Of a stretch of DNA of 22,212 bases, positions 1 to 7,721 are shown one piece after another; position 1 is the stretch's first letter; the number at the start of each line of letters is the position of its first letter. The notes beneath the pieces were generated by a model. The model was not told the origin of the DNA. It was given only the letters and a program-made list of their open reading frames with translations, and did not search any database. The translations under genes and the position numbers were made by a program. The stretch lies in NCBI GenBank assembly GCA_039908285.1, contig JAMOBE010000060.1, positions 1 through 22,212 of the forward strand, read 5' to 3'. The stretch comes from JAMOBE01 sp039908285 (GTDB lineage: Bacteria; Pseudomonadota; Alphaproteobacteria; Rhodospirillales; Rhodospirillaceae).

Positions 1-2606
1 GTCCCTTCCGGAAGTGGAGCCATCCAGCGGTCGAGCGTGGCCAGGGTCTTGTCGATATTGATCGGTTTGGCGATGTGATCGTTCATGCCGCACAGGAGGC
101 ACTGGTCACGATCCTCGTCCATGGCGTTGGCGGTCATGGCGATGATGGGCAGGGACTGGTGGGCGGGGTTGGCGCGGATTCGCCGCGTCGCCACATAGCC
201 GTCCATGACCGGCATCTGAATGTCCATCAGCACCACGTCGAACCCGGCGTCCGGCGCGTTCACGGCCGCGACCGCCTGCTGGCCGTCGGAAACCACGGTG
301 ACCGAGGCGCCCTCGCCGGAGAGGATGGTGCCCGCCACTTCCTGGTTGATCTCATTGTCCTCGACCAGAAGGATGCGCCGCCCCACGAGCCGGTTCCTCG
401 GCGCGGAGGCATGGCGGACCCTGCTGGGCATGGCCTCCGCCGAGGCATTCCCGGCCAGGGTGGCACGGTAGATCGTGTCGAGAAGGCTTGACGGCAGGGC
501 CGGCTTCACCAGCACGCCGTTCACGCCCACATTCTTCGTCCGCTGCAGGACCTCGTCATGTCCATAGGCCGTGACCATGACGACGACAGGTGTCTTGCCG
601 AGGGACGCGTTGCCGCGAATGTGCTCGGCGGCCTCCGCTCCGTCCATTTCCGGCATCTTCCAGTCCATCAGCACCAGGTCGTAGGGCGACTCGCCAGCCT
701 CGGCCGCCCGGACCAGTTCGGCCAGCGCCGCCCTGCCGTTGTCGGCGGCCGTCACTTTCACATCGAGGGCCGTCAGCATCGCGCACAGGGACTCCCGGGC
801 GCTCGGCAGATCGTCCACGACCAGCGCCCGCAGGCCGGCGATGCCGTGGACCGGCACCACCACCGGCACTACGCTGGGACAGCAGCCAAAGCGGGCGGTG
901 AAGGTGAACTCGCTGCCCTTGCCGGGTTCGCTGGTGGCGCCGATGGCGCCATCCATCATCTCCACCAGTCTCTTGCTGATGGTCAGCCCAAGGCCGGTGC
1001 CGCCGAACCTGCGGGTGGTGGTGCCGTCGGCCTGGGTGAAGGCGTTGAACAGCTTTTTCATCTGTTCAGGGGTGATGCCGATGCCGGTGTCGCGCACCGA
1101 AAAGCGCAGGTCGACCGAGCCCTCCGCGGCCGCGACCTGCTCCACCGCCACCACCACCGAGCCCTGGTCGGTAAACTTGATGGCGTTGCCGACGAGGTTG
1201 AGCAGAATCTGGCCAAGGCGATACGGGTCTCCCACCAGGCTGTTGGGAGTTTCGCTCGGTACCGAGAAGACCAGTTCGATATTCTTCTTGCGGGCGATAC
1301 CGGTGACGACCGTGGCCAACTGTTCAAAGACGTCGGCGAGGAGAAACTCGATCGACTCGATCTCCAGTTTACCCGCCTCGATCTTCGAGAAATCGAGGAT
1401 GTCGTTGATGATGACCAGGAGTGAACGGACGGCGCTGTCGGCCTTGTCCAGATAGTCCCGCTGCTTGTCGCCAAGCTGTGTCTGCTGCAGCAGGTAATGC
1501 ATGCCGATCACGGCATTCATCGGCGTGCGGATTTCGTGGCTCATGGTCGCCAGGAATTCGCTCTTGGACCGGCTGGCCTCCTCGGCCATCCTCTTTGCCT
1601 CCGCCATCGCGTCGTCAACCCGGCGATGCGCGATGAGTCCCGCCAGGGTGTGGGCGATATCGAGAAGCAGATCGGACTCCCCCGGACGACGGACGTACCC
1701 AGACTGCACGTAAAGATTGATGACTCCGAGGAGTGTCTCCTTGTGCGCGATGGGCACGCAATAGTGACCGTGGGGGGGAATGTCGTCGAACAGGGCGGAG
1801 TGGCGATGGTCGATGCGATCGGCGAAGATGATCTCCCTGGACTGGGCAGCCTTTCCGCACAGGCACTGGCCCGGCGCGACCGTGGCGCAGGCCCTCACCA
1901 GATGGTCCGGCACATTGCGCTGGGCGGCCATGACCAAACCGCCGGCCTCCGCATCGGCAAGAAAGATCGCCCCCCTGGCCTGGATGGCAAGCCAGGGGAC
2001 GTTCAGGATGATGTCCAGGGCCTTTTCCAGCTGCTGGGGAAGAGAAAGGGGCTCGAGAACGGTCTGCAGCAGGCGATTGCGGGTGGACCGGGCCTCATTG
2101 ATCTGTTCCAGCCGCTCCTCGGCCCGTCTGCGCTCCTGGATTTCCGCCTCCAGGCCCCGATTTTTCTCATCCAGCAGCGCCGCCTGACGCGCCAGCGCGC
2201 GACGCTGGCCGCTGAGTTCCAGAAAGACGCGCACCTTCGACAGCAGGATGCGGTCGTTGATGGGCTTTTGGATATAGTCCACGGCCCCGACGTCGAACCC
2301 CTTGATGCGGTCGAGTTCGTCGGTCTGGGCGGCGGTGACGAAGATGATGGGGACGGAGCGGGTCTGCGACGAGCCGCGCAGGCTTTCCGCCACCTCGTAC
2401 CCGTCCATTTCCGGCATGTTGACGTCAAGAAGGATCAGGGCGAACTCGTGCTTCAGGCAAAGCAGGAGAGCCTCCGGGCCTGAGCTGGCCTCGATGACTT
2501 CGGCGCCAACATCCTTGAGAAGCTGCCGCAGAGCAAACAGATTGGCCGGCTTGTCATCGACGATGAGAAGTTTGCTCTCGAACGTGTCCCCCTCTGCCCT
2601 ATTCAT
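1..2606 (-). CDS. Soluble hybrid histidine kinase, REC-GAF-HisKA-HATPase-REC-REC (3' end outside window)
   Basis: An open frame of 868 codons runs from an ATG at 2606 to the left edge without a stop, so the C-terminus is missing. Order of domains: REC1 about 11-130 (acidic pair D17/D18, phospho-acceptor D61, K114); coiled coil 135-180; GAF about 185-330; HisKA with H357 in a SHEIRTPMN motif; HATPase with N474, DTGIG 506-510 and GGTGLGL 535-541; REC2 about 591-715 (D648, K701); REC3 about 743-860 (D795, K847). No signal peptide or membrane segment is visible, so it should be cytoplasmic. It is a clear paralogue of the kinase at 7722-11009, and by analogy an Hpt domain may follow beyond the edge. 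It starts 5 bp after the cheR-like stop, so it is probably co-transcribed with CheR and the large kinase. The input signal is unknown; the GAF carries conserved Cys and His residues. Confidence 0.93.
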   Translation of the reverse strand, partial: MNRAEGDTFESKLLIVDDKPANLFALRQLLKDVGAEVIEASSGPEALLLCLKHEFALILLDVNMPEMDGYEVAESLRGSSQTRSVPIIFVTAAQTDELDRIKGFDVGAVDYIQKPINDRILLSKVRVFLELSGQRRALARQAALLDEKNRGLEAEIQERRRAEERLEQINEARSTRNRLLQTVLEPLSLPQQLEKALDIILNVPWLAIQARGAIFLADAEAGGLVMAAQRNVPDHLVRACATVAPGQCLCGKAAQSREIIFADRIDHRHSALFDDIPPHGHYCVPIAHKETLLGVINLYVQSGYVRRPGESDLLLDIAHTLAGLIAHRRVDDAMAEAKRMAEEASRSKSEFLATMSHEIRTPMNAVIGMHYLLQQTQLGDKQRDYLDKADSAVRSLLVIINDILDFSKIEAGKLEIESIEFLLADVFEQLATVVTGIARKKNIELVFSVPSETPNSLVGDPYRLGQILLNLVGNAIKFTDQGSVVVAVEQVAAAEGSVDLRFSVRDTGIGITPEQMKKLFNAFTQADGTTTRRFGGTGLGLTISKRLVEMMDGAIGATSEPGKGSEFTFTARFGCCPSVVPVVVPVHGIAGLRALVVDDLPSARESLCAMLTALDVKVTAADNGRAALAELVRAAEAGESPYDLVLMDWKMPEMDGAEAAEHIRGNASLGKTPVVVMVTAYGHDEVLQRTKNVGVNGVLVKPALPSSLLDTIYRATLAGNASAEAMPSRVRHASAPRNRLVGRRILLVEDNEINQEVAGTILSGEGASVTVVSDGQQAVAAVNAPDAGFDVVLMDIQMPVMDGYVATRRIRANPAHQSLPIIAMTANAMDEDRDQCLLCGMNDHIAKPINIDKTLATLDRWMAPLPEG

Positions 2607-2611
2607 CACCG

Positions 2612-3454
2612 TCAGTGCCCCGCCGTTCGCTCGAATCCCTTCCGGAATATCCTGTTCTTGTGCGACAGCACGCTGAACCCCGCGCCGGATTTCGATATGT
2701 CCAGACTCTCCGCGCCGCCAAGGCAGAGATCCCCGCCCCGGGCCAGGCTTTCATGAAACAGCCCGATCACGCGCTTTTGCAGTGACGCATCGAAATAGAT
2801 AATGACATTGCGACACATTACCAGATTCATGACCGCAAACACGCTGTCCGTCGCGAGATTGTGGCTTGAATACACGATGTTTTTTTTCAAGTCACCATTC
2901 ATGCGGACCACGTTACCGTCAATCTCGCAATAGTCCCTGAACGTGCCCACCCCTCCGGCGTCGCGATAGTTGGCCTCGAACTCCTCCAGGCGATTCAGGG
3001 CGTAGATGCCCTCCCGCGCGGTCGCAAGGGAGTCAGCGTTCAGGTCGGTGGCATAGATGCGAGCCTGCTCATACAGCCCCTCTTCTCGCAACAGGATCGC
3101 CAGTGAATAGACCTCCTCCCCCGTGGCGCACCCGGCGCTCCAGATGTTGACGAAGGGATGGGTCTTCAGTGCCGGGACAGTATATTCTCGCAGGGCGCGA
3201 AATACAAGGGGGTCCCGGAACATCGTCGTGACCGAGATGGTCAGGACGCCGATCAGGCGTTCGAGGAACATCCCCTCGTACAAAAGCTTTGGGATGATGT
3301 CGGAAATCCCGGTCAACTTGCAGGACTCGAGACAATGCAGCACCCGACGGCGCACGGAGGACTGGTCGTAATGGCGGAAGTCATAGCCATAGCGCAGGCG
3401 CAAGGCCTCCAGGACGAGCTTGATCTCGATGTCCTGGATGTCGCCTGGGGTCAT
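2612..3454 (-). CDS. CheR-type protein-glutamate O-methyltransferase
   Basis: The 280-residue product has the length and layout of CheR, which uses S-adenosylmethionine to methylate glutamates on chemoreceptors. Residues 1-75 form a helical N-terminal domain. The methyltransferase domain shows a FRDP motif (79-82), the SAM-binding loop WSAGCATGEE (105-114), an ATDL acidic motif (135-138) and CRNVIIYF (214-221). The start is the ATG at 3454, which overlaps the stop of the large kinase as ATGA and has a good Shine-Dalgarno GGAAGG a few bases upstream. Coupling to a hybrid kinase rather than to a receptor or cheB suggests a dedicated substrate, possibly that kinase. No cheB is present in the window. 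I give no symbol because this is not in a standard che operon. The family is secure; the target is inference. Confidence 0.93.
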   Translation of the reverse strand: MTPGDIQDIEIKLVLEALRLRYGYDFRHYDQSSVRRRVLHCLESCKLTGISDIIPKLLYEGMFLERLIGVLTISVTTMFRDPLVFRALREYTVPALKTHPFVNIWSAGCATGEEVYSLAILLREEGLYEQARIYATDLNADSLATAREGIYALNRLEEFEANYRDAGGVGTFRDYCEIDGNVVRMNGDLKKNIVYSSHNLATDSVFAVMNLVMCRNVIIYFDASLQKRVIGLFHESLARGGDLCLGGAESLDISKSGAGFSVLSHKNRIFRKGFERTAGH

Positions 3455-6400
3455 GAGACCTTCCGCTCGTTGGCCACATGATTGTGCAGCGTGAAGAGAA
3501 GCTGATCGATGTCCACGGGTTTTGGCAGAAACGCGTTCATGCCGGCGTCCAGGCAGCGCTGCCGATCCTCCGCCATGGCCTTGGCGCTCAGACCGATGAT
3601 GGGGAGAGTCCGGAAGCTGTCCCGCCCGCGGATCTGGCGGGTGACCTCGTTGCCATCCATGCCCGGCATCATGACGTCCATCAGGATGGCGTCCACCATG
3701 CGCGGGGAGTTTTCCAGAAGGTGCAGCGCCGTCATGCCATCCGGGGCCATGATGACGCCAAGCCCCTTTTTCTCCAGGGCTCCGGACAGGGCGAAGGTAT
3801 TGCGCATGTCATCGTCCACCAGCAGGATGCTCTTATCCTTGAACACGACCTTCCAGTCATGGGGGGGCGCGTTGGCCGGCGCCGGGGTCTTGGGAGGCGG
3901 TGGTTGCGGGACGTCCTCCGCCTCGTGCAGGAACGACGCCACTTCCTCCGCCAGCTGCTCGCCCGAGCGGGGCGTGCCCTTGATGACGAAGGCGTCGGTG
4001 TAGCGCTGCAACTGATCGTACTCCACCCGGGACAGCGCCCGACCGGAGTGAATCACCACTGGCGGTGCCGGAATCGACTCGTCCCTGGTGATGCGCTCAA
4101 GGAGCTGGAAGCCGCTGCAGTCGGGCAGGCCGAGATCCAGGATCATGCAGTGGAAGGGTTCCTCGCGCAGAAACTGGACCGCCTCCCGGCAGTTGGCCGC
4201 CGACACCACGTGGACGCCGTCGCTTTCCAGGTAGTTGGCGGTGACCTTGCGGGCCGTGGGATCGTCCTCCACCAGCAAAAGCTTCCGACGGGTGTCGGGG
4301 GGGAGGGTGCGGCACTCGAACATCCCCATGACCGTGCGAAGCTGTTCCTTGGTCACCGGCTTTTCCAGCACGCCGATGGCCCCCTTTTCCAGCCCCTTGT
4401 CCCCGTCCATGGCGGAGACGATATGCACCGGAATCCGCCGAGTCGCCGGGCTCGCCTTCAACTGCGCCAGGACCAGGTGGCCATCCATGTCGGGCAACCC
4501 GCGGTCCAGGATGATCCCCATGGGGCGATGATGGAGGGCGAGGGCCAACCCGGCCTCCCCCGTGGGAGCGGCGATGCACTTGAAGCCGTTCTTGCGCGCG
4601 AGGTCGCGGACGATGGCGGCGAAGGCCGGATCGTCCTCGATCACCAGCAGGAAGCGATCCTCGGCGGAAACGGCATGGCGGTCATCGTCGATGAAGGCCA
4701 TGGCGGCAACCGGGGCGGGCGTGCTCACCCCCCGGTCCGGAACGCCGTCGGGCTCGGGCTCAGGCTCGGGCTCGGGCTCGGAGGTATCGTCGCGCCGCGG
4801 TCCGCCGGGCTTGACGGGCAGCAGCAACGTGAAGGTGCTGCCCTTCCCCTCGGTGCTTTCCAGGCGGATCTCGCCGCCCAGCAGCCGGGCCAGTTCCAGG
4901 GAAATGGACAGCCCCAGTCCCGTGCCACCGTACTTGCGGCTGGTGCCGCCGTCGGCCTGCCGGAACGCCTCGAAAATCAGTTTCTGCTTGTCCCTGGGGA
5001 TGCCGATGCCGGCGTCGGTCACGGCGATGGCCAGCCATCCGTCGCCGCCATGGGCACCATGGCCGTCGAGGAGGGGACGGAAGGCGACGGAGACCTCTCC
5101 CTTCTCGGTGAACTTGAAGGCGTTGGACAGGAAGTTCTTGACGATCTGGCGGACCTTGCCGGCGTCGGTGTGGAGGCGCGCCGGAGCCCCGCTCTCCACC
5201 GTCACGCTCCAGCCAAGGCCCTTGCTCTCGGCCATGTGGCGGAACTGGGTCCGGATCTCGTCGGCGTATTCGACCACGTCCACCACGGTCACGTGGACGT
5301 CCATCTTCCCGGCCTCGATCTTCGACAGATTGAGGATGTCGTTGATCAGGTCCAGAAGGTCCGTTCCACTCCCCAGGATGATCCGCCCGGCCTCCACCTG
5401 GCGCGGCGTCAGGTTGCCGTCCTCGTTGTCGGCGAAGCCCTTGGCGAGAATGAGCAGGCTGTTGAGGGGGGTGCGCAGTTCGTGGGACATGTTGGCGATG
5501 AACTGGGACTTGTAGCGACTCGCCGCTTCTAGATCGGCGGCCTTGCGCTCCACCTCCACCCGCGCGGCCTCCAGGTCCTCATTGGCCTGTTGCAGGCCAG
5601 CCTGCTGGGCTCGCAACTCCTCCTGCGAGGCCACCAGGGTCTGGGACTGCTCCTCCAGTTCCTCGTTGGCGCGGCGCATTTCCTCGCCCTGGATTTGCAG
5701 CTCGGCGTTGGACCGTTCCAGTTCCTCCCTCTGAGTCTCCAGTTCCTCGGCCTGGGCCTGAGTCTGCCGCAGCAAGGCGATGGTCCGCTGGTTGCGCTTG
5801 TGGTTCTCCAACCCGAGACCAAGAGTCGGGATCAACTCCTCAAGCAAACCCTTCTGTGGCGCCGTGAACGGATGGAACGAGGCGAGTTCGACCACCGCCA
5901 GGACCTGATCCTGAAAAACCAGTGGAATGGCCATGACGGCGAGGGGTGAAGACTCCCCAAGTCCGGTGGTGACCTTGACGTGGTCACCAGGCACCCCGGT
6001 CAGAAGAATGGGCTGTTTCTCCAGGGCGCACTGCCCGACCAGGCCCTCACCCACGGCGAAGGCATTGCTGAGGGTCTTTCGCTCCTTGAAGCCATAACTG
6101 CCGAAAAGCCTGTAGGTCTCCGTTTCATCGTCGCGGAGATAGATCACCCCGTGCCCACAGTCCAGCAAAGGGGACAGTTTTCGAATCAGGGCACCCGCGA
6201 ACGCCTCAAGCGATTCGGATGTCTGAATGATGCCCGTCAGGGAGGCGAGATTCGTCTTTACCCACAGTTGCTCCTCGTTGTTCTGCGCCATCCGGTTGAA
6301 GGCTGCCGCCAGTCGGCCCAACTCGTCGGTTCCCTGCACATCGACACGGGTCGACCAGGCTCCGGCCGCGATCCTGTCGGCGGCGTCGTTCATGGCCTGG

Positions 6401-7443
6401 AGAGGCGTGGAAACGGCACGCGCGACGAAAACCGCCCCGGTAGCCACGATAATCGCGAGAGCGCACGCCAGCAGCAACGTCAGCCTGGCCAGGTCCCGAA
6501 CGGGCTCTTCCACCTCGTTCAGATCGATGCTTGCGACGAGGGCCCAGTGCAGACCGGGAGCATCGATCGGCGTGTAGGCGACGACATCGGGCGATCCGGA
6601 AACAACGCGATCAATTTCGCGCCCGGTTTCACCGTCAAGCGCCCTGCTTATATAGGGCGCGGCAACAGCCTGACCGATCTTTCCCTGATGAGTGGGGCGA
6701 TCACTGCGATAAGAAATGGTGCCCTCATGCATGCCGACCAGGTAGGTCTCGCCAGTCCGGCCCATGCCGGCCCGGCCCGCCATGATCGCATTGATGCCCG
6801 CGGTCGGGAACTGAAGCACGACCATTCCTATGGTTCTGCCGTCCTTTATGATTGGGGAACCGGCAAAAGCGATGTGGTGGAAGTCAGACGGGGCATAAGG
6901 CTCGAAGTCAACCAGCGCCACACCATGCTGGGCCAGACCGAACAACTTACCAAGTGAGGACCTTTTCAAGGCACCATGGATGACGTTTGTCCCGATATCG
7001 GCCTCTCTGGCAACGGAATAGATGACATTACCATCCATATCGATGAACAATATGTCATGGTAGCCGTAGTTAATGCTGTATTCCTTGAGCCAGACAACAT
7101 AGTTCTGATCAAGCATCTTTTCCCAGGCGGCATGGCCGATGCCTTTGCCGTTCCGCTCAAAATCATGGAAGATGCCATGGAAATGCTCGAATGCGGCCAG
7201 GGCATAGCCATCGGTGGAAAACACCTTGAGATCGGACCGTCGCTCGGTCAGGTACGCTTCAATTCCTGATTTTTTTGACTCCAGGACCGACTGCAGTTGG
7301 GCATACGACTTCGCCAGAAGAGCCTCACTGGCCCTCTCGGAGGAAAACCAGCCGGTCACGGCCAGGGGAACCAGGCCGATCACCAGGAACATGGCGATCA
7401 ACTTGGGGCGGATGGAAACATTATTCAGTGAAAACATGACCAT
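3451..7443 (-). CDS. Membrane hybrid histidine kinase: Cache-like sensor, HAMP, GAF, coiled coil, HisKA, HATPase, three REC
   Basis: This 1330-residue sensor kinase has TM1 at about 13-33, a periplasmic Cache-like domain at about 40-305 (with a DILFIDMDGNVIYSV stretch as in many receptors), TM2 about 320-342 and HAMP about 343-395. A GAF domain follows at about 400-555 and a long Glu/Gln-rich coiled coil at 556-645. The kinase core has H654 in a SHELRTPLN motif, and HATPase with N774, DAGIG 810-814 and GGTGLGL 839-845. A five-fold Glu-Pro linker (889-898) precedes REC1 (D980, K1028), REC2 (D1103) and REC3 (D1256, K1308). REC2 has KG at 1155-1156 in place of the usual KP. The ATG at 7437 (residue 3) has AGGA at a better distance than the ATG at 7443, so the protein may be two residues shorter. 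It heads the operon with CheR and the left-edge kinase. The ligand is unknown. Confidence 0.95.
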   Translation of the reverse strand: MVMFSLNNVSIRPKLIAMFLVIGLVPLAVTGWFSSERASEALLAKSYAQLQSVLESKKSGIEAYLTERRSDLKVFSTDGYALAAFEHFHGIFHDFERNGKGIGHAAWEKMLDQNYVVWLKEYSINYGYHDILFIDMDGNVIYSVAREADIGTNVIHGALKRSSLGKLFGLAQHGVALVDFEPYAPSDFHHIAFAGSPIIKDGRTIGMVVLQFPTAGINAIMAGRAGMGRTGETYLVGMHEGTISYRSDRPTHQGKIGQAVAAPYISRALDGETGREIDRVVSGSPDVVAYTPIDAPGLHWALVASIDLNEVEEPVRDLARLTLLLACALAIIVATGAVFVARAVSTPLQAMNDAADRIAAGAWSTRVDVQGTDELGRLAAAFNRMAQNNEEQLWVKTNLASLTGIIQTSESLEAFAGALIRKLSPLLDCGHGVIYLRDDETETYRLFGSYGFKERKTLSNAFAVGEGLVGQCALEKQPILLTGVPGDHVKVTTGLGESSPLAVMAIPLVFQDQVLAVVELASFHPFTAPQKGLLEELIPTLGLGLENHKRNQRTIALLRQTQAQAEELETQREELERSNAELQIQGEEMRRANEELEEQSQTLVASQEELRAQQAGLQQANEDLEAARVEVERKAADLEAASRYKSQFIANMSHELRTPLNSLLILAKGFADNEDGNLTPRQVEAGRIILGSGTDLLDLINDILNLSKIEAGKMDVHVTVVDVVEYADEIRTQFRHMAESKGLGWSVTVESGAPARLHTDAGKVRQIVKNFLSNAFKFTEKGEVSVAFRPLLDGHGAHGGDGWLAIAVTDAGIGIPRDKQKLIFEAFRQADGGTSRKYGGTGLGLSISLELARLLGGEIRLESTEGKGSTFTLLLPVKPGGPRRDDTSEPEPEPEPEPDGVPDRGVSTPAPVAAMAFIDDDRHAVSAEDRFLLVIEDDPAFAAIVRDLARKNGFKCIAAPTGEAGLALALHHRPMGIILDRGLPDMDGHLVLAQLKASPATRRIPVHIVSAMDGDKGLEKGAIGVLEKPVTKEQLRTVMGMFECRTLPPDTRRKLLLVEDDPTARKVTANYLESDGVHVVSAANCREAVQFLREEPFHCMILDLGLPDCSGFQLLERITRDESIPAPPVVIHSGRALSRVEYDQLQRYTDAFVIKGTPRSGEQLAEEVASFLHEAEDVPQPPPPKTPAPANAPPHDWKVVFKDKSILLVDDDMRNTFALSGALEKKGLGVIMAPDGMTALHLLENSPRMVDAILMDVMMPGMDGNEVTRQIRGRDSFRTLPIIGLSAKAMAEDRQRCLDAGMNAFLPKPVDIDQLLFTLHNHVANERKVS
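4750..4779 (-). repeat. 6-bp tandem repeat encoding (Glu-Pro)5
   Basis: Five head-to-tail copies of a hexamer read gggctc on the plus strand, one of them aggctc. They lie inside the large kinase gene and encode five Glu-Pro pairs between the ATPase domain and the first receiver. Because the unit is six bases, copy-number change would keep the frame and only alter linker length. Confidence 0.9.
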
Positions 7444-7510
7444 TTCCTGCCTGGCCTGGCGCCCGGCTCACGTTCAGCGTAACACACGGCGTAGTGCCAA
7501 GCCGCAAAGA

Positions 7511-7536
7511 GCCTCATCCATCCGGATCATGGAGGC
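7511..7536. repeat. Imperfect inverted repeat in the divergent kinase intergenic region
   Basis: The 278-bp gap between the divergent kinases (7444-7721) holds no convincing gene. GCCTC at 7511-7515 pairs with GAGGC at 7532-7536, with a further CAT/ATG pairing inside and an A-run just after it on the plus strand. The T-run lies on the wrong side for an intrinsic terminator on either strand. It could be a regulator site upstream of the minus-strand kinase, but this is weak. No strong sigma70 promoter stands out in this gap. Confidence 0.25.
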
Positions 7537-7721
7537 CAAAAAAATTCGCCACCGGCCATTCTCAACGATAGTATGCCTTGCGGACGAAGGTGTGCAAGAC
7601 TAAAGTCCAGCATATGCGGCGGGGGCTCGGAGGGGGACATCGGTGCGCTCGCAGTGGTCGCGGCGGGACGGTGGCGTGAAAATTCCTGGAAAGCGACGGT
7701 GAGAATGGCGGGAGCCGTGAC

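Noticed and set aside
3478..5532. 684-codon open frame antisense to the large kinase
   Set aside because: Same GC artefact; no recognisable motif, fully covered by kinase domains on the other strand.
7465..7485. TGGCAC on the minus strand upstream of the large kinase as a sigma54 -24 box
   Set aside because: No GC element at the required -12 spacing.
7578..7606. TTGCGG - 17 bp - TAAAGT upstream of the plus-strand hybrid kinase
   Set aside because: Only 3 of 6 and 4 of 6 matches; a chance hit is likely in 278 bp of intergenic DNA.
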